From: Chamaelirium japonicum | Taxonomy: Eukaryota > Streptophyta > Magnoliopsida > Liliales > Melanthiaceae | Assembly: GCA_947650365.1 (NCBI GenBank) | Contig: OX393554.1 | Coordinates: forward strand, 36,724,482 to 36,788,481 | Length of the DNA stretch: 64,000 nucleotides | Direction of reading: 5' to 3' | Part shown: positions 10,663 through 20,815 of the stretch, piece by piece | Position numbering within the stretch: position 1 is the first letter of the stretch | Layout: every line of letters starts with the position of its first letter | Translations under genes and position numbers: made by a program | The notes under the pieces: model-generated | Databases searched by the model: none | Told to the model about the DNA's origin: nothing | Seen by the model: only the letters and a program-made list of their open reading frames with translations

Positions 10663-11760
10663 TATAGACGAAATTCGGACGAAATAACAAATTTCGTCTA
10701 TGTTTCGTCGAAGAAAAATTACACAATCAGGCTAACCGAGACTGTCTTTAGGCTGTGAGACGAAATCAGGACGAAATAACAAATTTCGTCTATGTTTCGT
10801 CGAGTTTTCGTCTAGTTTTCGTCCTAAAAAAATCACAGTCATTTCTGCCAGATACTGGCTTTTGGTTGTGTGACGAAAATCGGACGAAATACCAAATTTC
10901 GTCTACCGAAAAAGCACAGTCAGTTTTGGCCGAGAGTGGCTATGGGCTGTGTGACGAAAATTGGACGAAATACCAAATTTCGTCTAGTTTTCGTCGCCGA
11001 AAAAGCACAGTCAGTTCTGGCCGAGAGTGGCTATGGGCTGTGTGACGAAAATCGGACGAAATACCAAATTTCGTCTAGTTTTCGTCGCCGAAAAAGCACA
11101 GTCAGTTTTGGCCGAGAGTGGCTATGGGCTGTGTGACGAAAATTGGACGAAATACCAAATTTCGTCTAGTTTTCGTCGCCGAAAAAGCACAGTCAGTTCT
11201 GGCCGAGAGTGGCTATGGGCTGTGTGACGAAAATCGGACGAAATACCAAATTTCGTCTAGTTTTCGTCGCCGAAAAAGCACAGTCAGTTTTGGCCGAGAG
11301 TGGCTATGGGCTGTGTGACGAAAATTGGACGAAATACCAAATTTCGTCTAGTTTTCGTCGCCGAAAAAGCACAGTCAGTTCTGGCCGAGAGTGGCTATGG
11401 GCTGTGTGACGAAAATCGGACGAAATACCAAATTTCGTCTAGTTTTCGTCGCCGAAAAAGCACAGTCAGTTTTGGCCGAGAGTGGCTATGGGCTGTGTGA
11501 CGAAAATTGGACGAAATACCAAATTTCGTCTAGTTTTCGTCGCCGAAAAAGCACAGTCAGTTCTGGCCGAGAGTGGCTATGGGCTGTGTGACGAAAATCG
11601 GACGAAATACCAAATTTCGTCTAGTTTTCGTCGCCGAAAAATCACAGTCAGTTCTGGCCGAGAGTGGCTATGGGCTTTGTGACGAAAATCGGACGAAATA
11701 ACAAATTTCTTCTAGTTTTCGTCGACGAAAGTTGGACGAAAATTGGACGAAATCACAAAT
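10663..11760 (+). repeat. 91-bp tandem array B with a 182-bp higher-order dimer
   Basis: This is the same unit as array A, about 12 copies. From about 10,910 to 11,650 copies alternate strictly between two variants (AGTTTTGGCC with AATTGG, AGTTCTGGCC with AATCGG). The real repeat there is therefore a 182-bp dimer. Each unit has the GACGAAAA / TTTTCGTC hairpin. Overlapping 66-aa frames every 91 bp are artefacts. Confidence 0.94.
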
Positions 11761-12205
11761 TTCTTTTATGTTTTCTTTCTCTATAATTTTTGTTCACTCT
11801 AATGTTTATCTCTCTATAATTTCTTCTCTCTATAATTTTGTCTCTATAATTTTTTTGTCTCTATAATTTTTTTTCTCTCTATATTTTTTCTCTCTCTACA
11901 AATTTCGTCTATTTTTTCTCTCTCTATAATTTTTGTTCACTCTAATTTTTATCTCTCTATAATTTTTTCTCTCTATAATTTTTATCTCTCTATAATTTTT
12001 TTCTCTCTCTATAATTTTTTGTCTCTATAATATTGATTCTCTTTCTATAACAATCTATAAATTTTTTTCTCTCTATATAAATTTTTCCACTCTCTATAAT
12101 ATTTTTATATGAGACTACCTCTCCTTATTTTTCTCTCTCTATAATTTTTTTTCAATCTATAAATTTTTTCCACTCTGTATGATATTTTCTCTCTATGTAA
12201 TAGGA
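11761..12205. repeat. CTCTCTATAATTTTT low-complexity tract
   Basis: Imperfect short repeats of TCTCTCTATAATTTTT fill the space between array B and the transposase side of the MULE. No coding frame was seen. The following stretch 12206-12466 also shows nothing recognisable apart from a repeated TGTCATTACATTACAA word. Confidence 0.8.
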
Positions 12206-12466
12206 GAAGCAGAAGATATCCAATGTTCTTCTAAGATCAGTTTGCACTTTTTTCCTGCGCCATGAACTCCAAATAGAGGATGCGAAGAAATACCAAATAA
12301 GATCAGTTTTCAAACTGAATAACTTCTTAAATGCAAAATCTTAAGAAATGTCATTACATTACAAACTTAAGATATGTCATTACATTACAACATTCGAGAC
12401 ATGCAATACTCCAGAAATATCATTACAATAGAGTTCCCCCTCACATATCATTACAATCACCTTCAT

Positions 12467-12748
12467 TCATATTACAATGAATATAAATAGAAAGACCATC
12501 ATAGCCAAAAGTGCTCCTAACATACAAAACCCACACTCCCGAGTGGTAAACTTAGGAGCGGGAGGGACAAAAGAGACGCAATCCGAAGGTGCATGACGCT
12601 TGCTATCCAAAGGGATATCATGATGTTTATCAGGAGGGAGATGCTCGCTTTGGAACTTGGATAAGTGACCTTCAGCCTCCTCCAAGGAACGGAATGAACG
12701 ATACCACATAGTATTTATTTGCCATAGGTACGATACCTGTATAATCAT
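12467..12748 (-). CDS. Small MULE ORF with hydrophobic C-terminus
   Basis: This is a 93-codon frame from an ATG at 12748. A possible splice acceptor (TTATACAG at about 12738) suggests it may instead be a later exon. The polar body has several His/Lys/Asp residues. The end carries about 18 strongly hydrophobic residues (MLGALLAMMVFLFIFIVI) directly before the stop, as in tail-anchored membrane proteins. It lies 188 bp downstream of the transposase stop on the same strand. I do not recognise a family. It could be a captured exon, a 3' ORF of the transposase transcript, or chance. Confidence 0.35.
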   Translation of the reverse strand: MIIQVSYLWQINTMWYRSFRSLEEAEGHLSKFQSEHLPPDKHHDIPLDSKRHAPSDCVSFVPPAPKFTTRECGFCMLGALLAMMVFLFIFIVI

Positions 12749-12935
12749 GTCATTCAATAAGTTTTATAAATGTTGAAAAAAAATGCAGAAATTAAAAACA
12801 AGAATATATATCATAATATGCATATATAACAACAAGTAATCATAGTGATTTCAATAATTCAGTCAGACATGTTATAATGACTGGAAGAAGTATGTGTAAA
12901 GTTATAAAGGGAACAAGTAAAAAAACATGATACCT

Positions 12936-15773
12936 TTACTCTGTAATAATAGGAAAGTTACATGATTTTTTATTATGTCCAGAACGTTTACATCTAGCAC
13001 ATTTGACAGTCCGGCGTTCCTCACCCTGTGAGAGAATTCTTTTTTTCTTTGGCCTTCCCGCTGTTTTTTTTCCAATGGGTGGGATTAGTTTATTAGCTGA
13101 TTGAATACTTTCTGGGGTCTTCCACTCACTTTTATCAGCAACTGGATATATAGATTCTGCATAGGTTGCCCTGTAGTTATCCGATGTATAGTAGTGTGCA
13201 CAAAATAGATAAGGATCCATCTTATACTGTGCAATTCCGGCTAATGCATGTGAACATGGCATGGCCATCACATCAAATTTACGGCATGTGCATTTTCGAT
13301 TGCTTAAAACTACATGATCACAATATTGTATAGATCTGACCATATACTCATCGAGATTAATAGGATGACACGCTGTGCCACGAGCTCTATCCATATCTCC
13401 GGCTAGCTGATTTTCTGCCCATTTTGTTAGTTTTGTTGTCAAAGTTGTTGCCGTATTTCTTCGTTTGAACCATAAAAGTTGGAGCTTTAACCGATATTGC
13501 TCCAAAATCATAGTGATGGGTAGTTCTTTGATATCTTTTAGGACACTATTGTAACTTTCAGAACTATTTGTGGTTATAATATTATACCTTCTGCGTGTGA
13601 AATACGCTGTAGTCCATTTTGCTGGCTCAATTTCTCGTAACCAGTCATGTGCATCTTCATTCATGTGCTTTATAGTTTCCATCACTTGATGAAACTTTGA
13701 TTCTCTTGTTGCCTTTGCAGCTGTATAAAAGTAAGAGTATAATCTTTGTTGTTTGAATTTGGCATACATGTTTTGCGAAATATGGAACGCACAATAACCA
13801 TGTACAGCATCCGGAAAGACAATAGGAACTTGAGCCAATAAAGCCTTGTGTCGGTCGGATATAATAACCAAATCATTAACTTGACCCAAGCTGTCCCGCA
13901 GTTGTGTTAAGAACCAATTCCAACTTTCATTGTTCTCCGATTCACCAATCCCAATAGCCACGGGAAATATATGATTATCTCCATCCAAAGTGGTTGCAAT
14001 AAATAAAGTACTTTTGTACTTGCCTTTTAAATGAGATCCGTCAACGGCTATTACTGGTCTTAGATTTTGTCTTTGAAAACTACGTAAACATGGACCAAGA
14101 GCCATAAAAACAGCCTTAAATCTGTCTCCTTCCCTTAAAATATTAGTGATGGTTCCAGGATTATTTTGTGCAACTTCATGACAATATGCTGGAAGAATTA
14201 CATACGAGTCCTCGTATGAGCCTCTTAAAAGAGCAATTGCCATCTCCCTTGCCAGCCATGCTTTTCGATAAGTGATCTGCACACCAAATTCTTGTTGCAC
14301 ATCACATATAATTGCTTTGGGAGAGTACAATACATGTGCTTCTATTCGAGCTTTCACAAAATCACATATCAACTTGCTTGTAGCTTGTCGATGATCAATT
14401 CCACGCTGCGGCAATGAGCAGTTGTGTAGGCCTAGGAAAGTAATTTTGAAAACATCACACCCTTTTTGTCTACTTGCACGTAATCTCCAACTGCAATTTT
14501 CTCTTTTACATTTTAATGCATATCTTGTTCTGCTGGACTTCATCACCTTGTACTCAGTGTTTGTAAATAAAGCATTCTTCTGTACCATCTTGATCAATGT
14601 GTCTTTATCTATAAACATCTGATTAGGATAAAGTTGTTGATAATCATCTTTTACTTCAACAGCAATAGGGAATTCGTTAGGTACGTATTTGTCTTCATAA
14701 ACCAAAACCGAATCAGGTATTGAAGACTTACGTTCATCGTTTTTCATCCAACTACTGCTGGCAAAACACTCTTTCTGGCTATGTCTCAGTGGTACTTCTT
14801 TCTTACTTCTTTGTTTTTCAGTCTTACTTCCTTCTTGCTTACAGATAATATCCTTATCCTTCAGCTGACTATTCTGTTGAGTGTGCTTTGGAGATACTAC
14901 CATATCCGCAGGAGTGTTAATGAATAATTCCTCCAATACATGACAACCAGCAGGCTTCTGGTTAAGATCTATAGATAATTTTGCATCTCTTCTTGATCCC
15001 TGCTGATCGTCATCTATATTCACCTTACTGGGCATATATTATTTAAAAACATATAAGTACATGAACTAATTAATCATCAGAATTACAATATAAGATATTT
15101 TAAAAAATTATTCATACCTTCTGTCATTCATAACAATGTCAAATAATAGAGGGTTGTCTTCAGGTTTCTCCACACTCTTGTACTCAATACGTTGACTGAC
15201 ATCTAGTGTGCATGGTACAAAACTGAAATCCTCGCCATAATTAATATCAATCTTTTCATCCGTATGCAAATCTCCAACACCGAATGATGACGATATCGAA
15301 CAATGAAGCTCCGATGACGTCGAGATATTTTTTAAGTCAACGGGAGGGGTAACTACACAAGGTGTTTTACGAGACACCTGTATCGTTTCTTTCAACTTCC
15401 TCTTACTACCGAGTTGTTCGATTTCAATCGACCTGTCAATAGATCTCGGATTTTTCAGCACTCTGCTTATCAGCAATGGGACATTGCTATTATTGGCTCG
15501 GATGTTATGGGCAATAAATACTGCAACATCATTATCATCCACAATTTCGGCAGGAGGACATGCAAGTGTACTTGGATATAAAACCTTCATTGTGATTTCA
15601 TACTCTTTGAGACTATCATTTGTAATCTTATAAATTTCCTGAAGAAGACAGTCAAAATCCGATTTTGTAGATAAAATGATACTTTTAGTTCTTCCACCCC
15701 TGTACTCGTATTTTTCTTTCAAATATAACAATTCTCCATCGTAACAACAAAGTATCGGTAATGTTGAATCCAT
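12936..15773 (-). CDS. MURA-type MULE transposase, two exons
   Basis: Exon 1 is 15773-15118 and exon 2 is 15027-12936, joined in phase by a 90-bp GT-AG intron; 915 aa with no stops. Exon 1 carries the N-terminal region common in these transposases. In exon 2 (numbered from its own ATG) there is a zinc-binding Mutator DNA-binding domain (about 124-230; C176, C181, H204, C206) and a DDE core with D332 (VDGSHLKG), D394 (ISDRHK) and E493 (NSSESYN), including the C415-x2-H418 signature. A SWIM zinc finger follows (C582, C584, C594, H596), then a terminal zinc knuckle (C679, C682, H687, C692) after a basic GRPKKKR stretch. This is the enzyme that cuts the element ends. All catalytic and metal-binding residues are present, so the copy may be functional. 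Confidence 0.95.
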
Positions 15774-15978
15774 ATTTCAAATCCCTGTTAGCATAGAATC
15801 ACAATATCAAAACTCAGCAATATAAAATTTGATATCAAATATGAATCATTTTATCGATTTCATCACTTTTTCATCCTACAATGTGATGTTACTATTTTAA
15901 GCATAGAACCACAATATCAAAACTCAACAATACCAAATTTGATACCAAAAATTAATCATACGTATCCAATACATACTA

Positions 15979-16620
15979 GACTCATCACGACCAATATAAT
16001 ATAAATTCAGCTAATTTTGTCGATTTCATCCCTTTTTCGTCCTAACCATAATGATGAATAGCCAATTTTATCAATTTCGTTCATTTTTCGTCCATCTTTC
16101 GTCCTAAAATGTGCTGTTAATATTCAACTACTTTTTGTTGATTTCGTTCCTTTTTCTCGATTGGTTATTGTTGTTAATGAAATCATAAAGTAATCAAATA
16201 CAATGAAGAAGTTAATCAAACATATATGAAAAATGGAGGTGAAGTATATGAGTCGTTGAAAGGGGGTGAAGTGTAGGACTCATCACGACCAATATAATAT
16301 AAATTCAGCTAATTTTGTCGATTTCATCCCTTTTTCGTCCTAACCATAATGATGAATAGCCAATTTTATCAATTTCGTTCATTTTTCGTCCATCTTTCGT
16401 CCATCTTTCGTCCTAAAATATGCTGTTAATATTCAACTACTTTTTGTTGATTTCATTCCTTTTTCTCGATTGGTTGTTGTTGTTAATGAAATCAAAAGTA
16501 ATCAAATGGTACAATGAAGAAGTTAATCAAACATATATGAAAAAAATCGCAAAGGATGGAGGTGAAGTATAGGAGTCGTTGAAAGGGGGTGAAGTGTAGG
16601 AGCCGTCGAAAGGGGGTGAA
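15979..16620. repeat. About 299-bp direct repeat in the MULE right subterminal region
   Basis: The block starting GACTCATCACGACC at about 15979 recurs at about 16278 with few changes. Each copy includes TTTCGTCC words and a GAAGTGTAGGA-type tail; shorter GTCGAAAGGGGGTGAAG repeats follow. This region lies between the transposase start and the right terminal repeat and may include its promoter. The minus-strand frames at 16523-16739 are not called. Confidence 0.8.
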
Positions 16621-16797
16621 GTGAAGGAAGACTCACGGGATTTGATGATCGCCGTTGAAATGGGTGTCCGTCTCTCAGTTGCCGTCGAAAGAGGTGGAGG
16701 AAGCTGCCGTCCAAATGAGGGAAGTGAAGGGCGGCTCAATGGGAGCTAGGGTTTTAGTAGTAAAGTAAAAGGGTAGTTAGGTCCCAAAGAATTTTCA

Positions 16798-16879
16798 GTG
16801 GCCATTTTCGTGCAGATTTTTTGACGGGGTCCATTCTCAACAATAGTTGAGAGTTGGTGGCCATTTCGGTAAAAACCTC
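16798..16879 (-). repeat. MULE terminal inverted repeat, right (82 bp)
   Basis: This is the reverse complement of 5274-5355 with one mismatch. It ends ...GGTAAAAACCTC and is followed by the second copy of the target duplication. Confidence 0.95.
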
Positions 16880-16889
16880 TTTGAAAGAT
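16880..16889. repeat. MULE target-site duplication, right
   Basis: This second TTTGAAAGAT is identical to 5264-5273. Confidence 0.95.
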
Positions 16890-17014
16890 TATTTATTATG
16901 TTAACTGCCAACTAGAGATCTAGGACTTGCACTGAGGGATCTATCATTTTAAGAAGTCGTTTGAAAAGTAAGTAATTAAATTACATTAACGAGCCAGTAA
17001 AGGTTCACTAGGGG

Positions 17015-17111
17015 TAGGGCTGGCAATTTTGGACCCGACACGGCAGACCCGACACGAAGTTAGCGGGTCTGGGTCAAGTCTAAACGGGTTCAGGTCGTAA
17101 ACGGGTCGACA
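17015..17111 (+). mobile_element. hAT-like element terminus
   Basis: TAGGGCTGGCAATTTTGG followed by GACCCGACACGG and repeated GGGTC/ACGGGT words is typical of the ends of plant hAT elements. The element runs into the assembly gap, so its other end and type are unknown. Confidence 0.6.
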
Positions 17112-17611
17112 NNNNNNNNNNNNNNNNNNNNNNNNNNNNNNNNNNNNNNNNNNNNNNNNNNNNNNNNNNNNNNNNNNNNNNNNNNNNNNNNNNNNNNNNN
17201 NNNNNNNNNNNNNNNNNNNNNNNNNNNNNNNNNNNNNNNNNNNNNNNNNNNNNNNNNNNNNNNNNNNNNNNNNNNNNNNNNNNNNNNNNNNNNNNNNNNN
17301 NNNNNNNNNNNNNNNNNNNNNNNNNNNNNNNNNNNNNNNNNNNNNNNNNNNNNNNNNNNNNNNNNNNNNNNNNNNNNNNNNNNNNNNNNNNNNNNNNNNN
17401 NNNNNNNNNNNNNNNNNNNNNNNNNNNNNNNNNNNNNNNNNNNNNNNNNNNNNNNNNNNNNNNNNNNNNNNNNNNNNNNNNNNNNNNNNNNNNNNNNNNN
17501 NNNNNNNNNNNNNNNNNNNNNNNNNNNNNNNNNNNNNNNNNNNNNNNNNNNNNNNNNNNNNNNNNNNNNNNNNNNNNNNNNNNNNNNNNNNNNNNNNNNN
17601 NNNNNNNNNNN
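17112..17611. other. Assembly gap (500 N)
   Basis: The run is exactly 500 N, a conventional placeholder length. A hAT end enters it from the left and a gypsy gag reading frame enters from the right. The true missing sequence is therefore probably several kilobases. Confidence 0.99.
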
Positions 17612-17977
17612 TCGCTGGGTGACTAGCTTCTGCAACCTTGTGAGCGGGGTTTCCGGCACCCCGCGTACAGCCGCTCTCCCGACTGGGGGTTCCGGTTGGG
17701 AAACCTGCCGCACCGGAGCGACCGTGGGCGGTCGCGATGTTGACGCCGGTGGTCGCACCGGAGAAGCCGTCTTCGTCGGCCCAGATCGTCGGCTGGCCGC
17801 CGGAGCCTGACGCAATCGTGTCAGCTCCTCCATCATCGCCCGCTGGGTGGCCAACATCTCCAACAAGAGTTGGTCGCTGAGCGGGACCTGGGGCTGAGGG
17901 GTCTCGACCGGAGGCTCGCTGCGCGCAGATCTGGCACGAGTCCTCGGTCGCCTGCGTCCCCTTGTCGCCGGAGCCAT
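17612..17977 (-). CDS. Partial gag N-terminus (truncated by gap)
   Basis: About 122 codons are visible, starting MAPATRGRRRPRTRAR. A heptad-like segment (LLLEMLATQRAMMEELTRLRQ region) follows and then Pro/Ser/Arg-rich linkers, as in the N-termini of plant gypsy gag proteins. An in-frame ATG nine codons earlier (18004) is an alternative start. The C-terminal part is lost in the gap. The role is inferred from its position after the LTR and primer site. Confidence 0.6.
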
Positions 17978-18047
17978 CCTTGAGGTTACGAGAGCGAACT
18001 GCACTCAACCGCGTGGTCGTGGGCGTTCTCGCAGGAACCAGTCGAAG

Positions 18048-18065
18048 ATCCCACAGACGGCGCCA
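18048..18065 (-). promoter_or_regulatory. Primer-binding site
   Basis: TGGCGCCGTCTGTGGGAT lies two bases inside the LTR end. It starts with TGG, complementary to a tRNA CCA end, as in many plant gypsy elements. Confidence 0.8.
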
Positions 18066-18067
18066 AA

Positions 18068-19313
18068 TGTTCGGGGGATTTTTCGCTGGTCCGTGCGGGC
18101 TGTCTGCAAGACAAAGAAAAGAGAACGTGAGAACGGCTGGCTCCCTTAGGAGCGCAGACCCTCCGACGCTCAAGTCAGTCACAGTGGCACAACGGCGAGC
18201 TGCAATGGACCAAAGAGGAAGGAAAAGGGATTTCGAACCTGTACTATGGAGCCTGGGGGTGAGCATTTATAGCAATCGGCGGCCTACCGTGGCCCGACAT
18301 GTGGAGATTCTTTTGGCGCCTTCTAGACCCCCCACGTTCTGGCTCGCGTGGGTCTGACAGTCCTTGGTACTCGCGCCCTGACATTCTGTCGTCAGGCCTG
18401 CCAGGCGGTTTGAGTGGGGGAGGGAATCTTTCTTGTCGTGGCCAGGTGGCCATTCTGGAATGTTCAAGTCTGGGAGGTCTCGAACTGATTCGAGCGAGCT
18501 TCCGTGGACCACGTTTGTCCACGTAGCTTCCGTGGTGTTTTGACACCTGGCATCCTCTCATACATTGTGGGCGACCTCCGACGGGGAGCTAAGGTGAGCT
18601 CGCCCTCCATTGCTCCGCCTTCTCTTCCACATCTATCAAGAGTCGGACCTCGCGGGAGCAACCTCCTCGATAAACTGGGGAATTCTGGCGAGCTTGGGCG
18701 AGCTCCTGAGCGAGCTAAGGGCGAGCTCCTGCGCGAGCTAGGGGCGTTCACGATGCCGGTGTCTTCGTTATGCATGACGGTCTAACTCCCGCTATCACTG
18801 CCAGCGAGTTCTCGCGCGGGCTTGGCGAACTCCGGGGCGAGCTCCTGAGCGAGCTTAGGCGAGCTCCTGGGTGAGCTTGGCGAGCTACGGGGCGAGCTCC
18901 TGAGCGAGCTTCTGGGCGATCTCGGGCGAGCTCCATCGAGCTCAGGCGAGCTCCTGAGCGAGCTTCTGGGCGATCTCAGGCGAGCTCCATCGAGCTCAGG
19001 CGAGCTCCTGAGCGAGCTTCTGGGCGATCTCAGGCGAGCTCCATCGAGCTCAGGCGAGCTCTTAAGAGTGCTCTTGGCCTGGGCCCTTTCAGCCTAATGT
19101 GGATCTCGCTCCCTGTCAAGGTGATTTGGTGAGCACGGGGGAGCGAACTCCTGCGAGCTGCACTCAGATACAAGGTGTCCATCCAGCTCCCTGTGGGGCG
19201 AGCTCCTGATGGGCTGGGAGGGCGAGCTTTTTGGACGGGCTCCCTCGAGAACTCTTATCTCAGATGCGTTTGCAATGCTACCCAAGATATGTGGTTTCTG
19301 TCTACCCCCAACA
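18068..19313 (-). repeat. 5' LTR (1246 bp)
   Basis: On the minus strand it runs from TGTTGGGGGTAGAC to CCCCCGAACA. A TATA box (CTATAAAT, 18272-18265) lies near the 3' end. It contains a GAGCTC-rich minisatellite in the U3 part. The partner LTR is not in the window. Confidence 0.85.
18640..19070. repeat. GAGCTC-rich minisatellite within the LTR
   Basis: Short units of GGCGAGCTCCTGAGCGAGCTT grade into three near-perfect copies of a unit of about 54 bp (18906-19060) that includes CTGGGCGATCTC and CCATCGAGCTC. Confidence 0.85.
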
Positions 19314-20815
19314 GATACATTCGTGCGAAAGAATTAGAATAGATCGTATGAAAGAATTAGAATGGATTGTATGAATGAATTAGATTGGATCGTATGAATG
19401 AATTAGAATGGATCGTGCGAATGAATTAGAATGGATCATGCGAATGAATTCATTCATACGATCCATTCTAATTCATTCGCACGAATGTATCCATTCTAAT
19501 TCATTCGTACTATCCATTCTAATTCATTCGCACAATCTATTCTAATTCATTCGTACGATCCATTCTAATTCATTTGTACGATCCATTCTAATTCATTTGC
19601 ACGATCCATTCTAATTCATTCATACAATCCATTCGAATTCTTTTGCACGAATGTATCCATTCTAATTTATTCGTACGATCCAATCTAATTCCTTCGTACG
19701 ATCCATTCTAATTCCTTTGTACGACCCATTATATTTCATTCGTATGATCCATTCTAATTCCTTTGTACGATCCATTCTAATTCATTCCCATGAATGTATC
19801 CATTCTAATTCATACGTACGATCCATTTTAATTCATTCATACGATCCAATCTAATTCATTCATATGATCAATTCTAATTCATTCGCACGAATGTATCCAT
19901 TCTAATTCATTCGTACAATCCATTCTAATTCATTCGCACAATCTATTCTAATTCATTCGTACGATCAATTCTAATTCATTAGCGCGATCCATTCTAATTC
20001 ATTCGTACGATCTATTCTATTTCAATCATACGATCCATCTTACTCAATCGTATGATCCATTCTAATTCATTCGCATGAATGTATCCATTCTAATTCATTC
20101 GTACGATCTATTCTAATTCATTCGCACGATCCTTTAAAATTCATTCGCACGATCCATTCTAATTGATTCGTACGATCCATTCTATTTAATTCGTACGATC
20201 CATTCTTACTCATTCGTACGATCCATTCTAATTCATTCGCATAATCTATTCTAATTCATTCGTACAATCCATTCTAATTCATTCGTACGATGTATTCTAA
20301 TTCATTCGTACGATCCATTCTAATTCATTCGCACGATCCATTCTAATTCATTCATACGATCCATTCTAATTCATTCGTACGATCCATTCTAATTCATTCA
20401 TACGATCCATTCTAATTCATTCATACGATCCATTCTAATTCATTCATACAATCCATTCTAATTCATTCATACAAACCATTCTAATTCTTTCACACAATCC
20501 ATTCTAATTCATTCGTACGATCCATTCTATTTCATTCGTACAATCCATTCTATTTCATTCGTATGATCCATTCTTACTCATTCGAATCTATTCTTATTCA
20601 TTAGCACGATCAATTTTAATTCATTCGTACGATCTATTCTAATTCATTCGTACGATCCATTCTAATTCACTAGCATGATTGTACGAATTAATTAGAATGG
20701 ATCGTGCGAATGAATTAGAATGGATCATACAAATGAATTAGAATGGATCGTACGAATGAGTAAGAATGGATCGTACGAATGAAATAGAATGGATTGTACG
20801 AATGAATTAGAATGG
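19314..20815. repeat. Long duplicated satellite segment, copy 1
   Basis: It matches 23849-25346 almost base for base at an offset of about 4,534 bp. The match includes idiosyncratic variants (GTACTATCC, CATGATTGTACG, TTAGCGCGATCC). Segmental duplication inside the array is inferred. Confidence 0.85.

Larger units (their letters stand above)
5274..16879. mobile_element. Autonomous-looking Mutator-like element (Kaonashi type)
   Basis: This is an 11,606-bp element. Its ends are 82-bp inverted repeats (5274-5355 and 16798-16879) differing at one base. It is bordered by the identical 10-mer TTTGAAAGAT on both sides (5264-5273 and 16880-16889), within the 9-11 bp duplications typical of MULEs. Inside, in order: GC-rich left subterminal DNA, a 91-bp hairpin array, a nine-exon DUF1985-ULP1 gene (plus), a 78-bp array, a second 91-bp array, low-complexity DNA, a small ORF, a two-exon MURA transposase (minus), and a right subterminal direct repeat. 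TTTCGTC words recur in the arrays and right end, with related CGTCG words in the left end. MULEs carrying ULP1-like protease genes are known as Kaonashi elements. The perfect duplication, near-identical ends and open MURA suggest recent movement. Confidence 0.95.
17612..19313 (-). mobile_element. 5' part of a Ty3-gypsy-like LTR retrotransposon
   Basis: Reading on the minus strand: LTR (19313-18068), primer-binding site (18065-18048), leader, then gag start at 17977 running into the N gap. The LTR's TG end abuts satellite DNA directly. This is a different family from the elements at 44-64 kb. Confidence 0.85.

Noticed and set aside
10755-11682. Series of 66-aa frames spaced 91 bp apart
   Set aside because: They are a by-product of 91-bp array B; identical peptides in every unit and no gene structure.
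16986-18266. Minus-strand 426-aa frame crossing the gap
   Set aside because: It runs through 500 N and through the LTR, primer site and leader in a frame other than gag.
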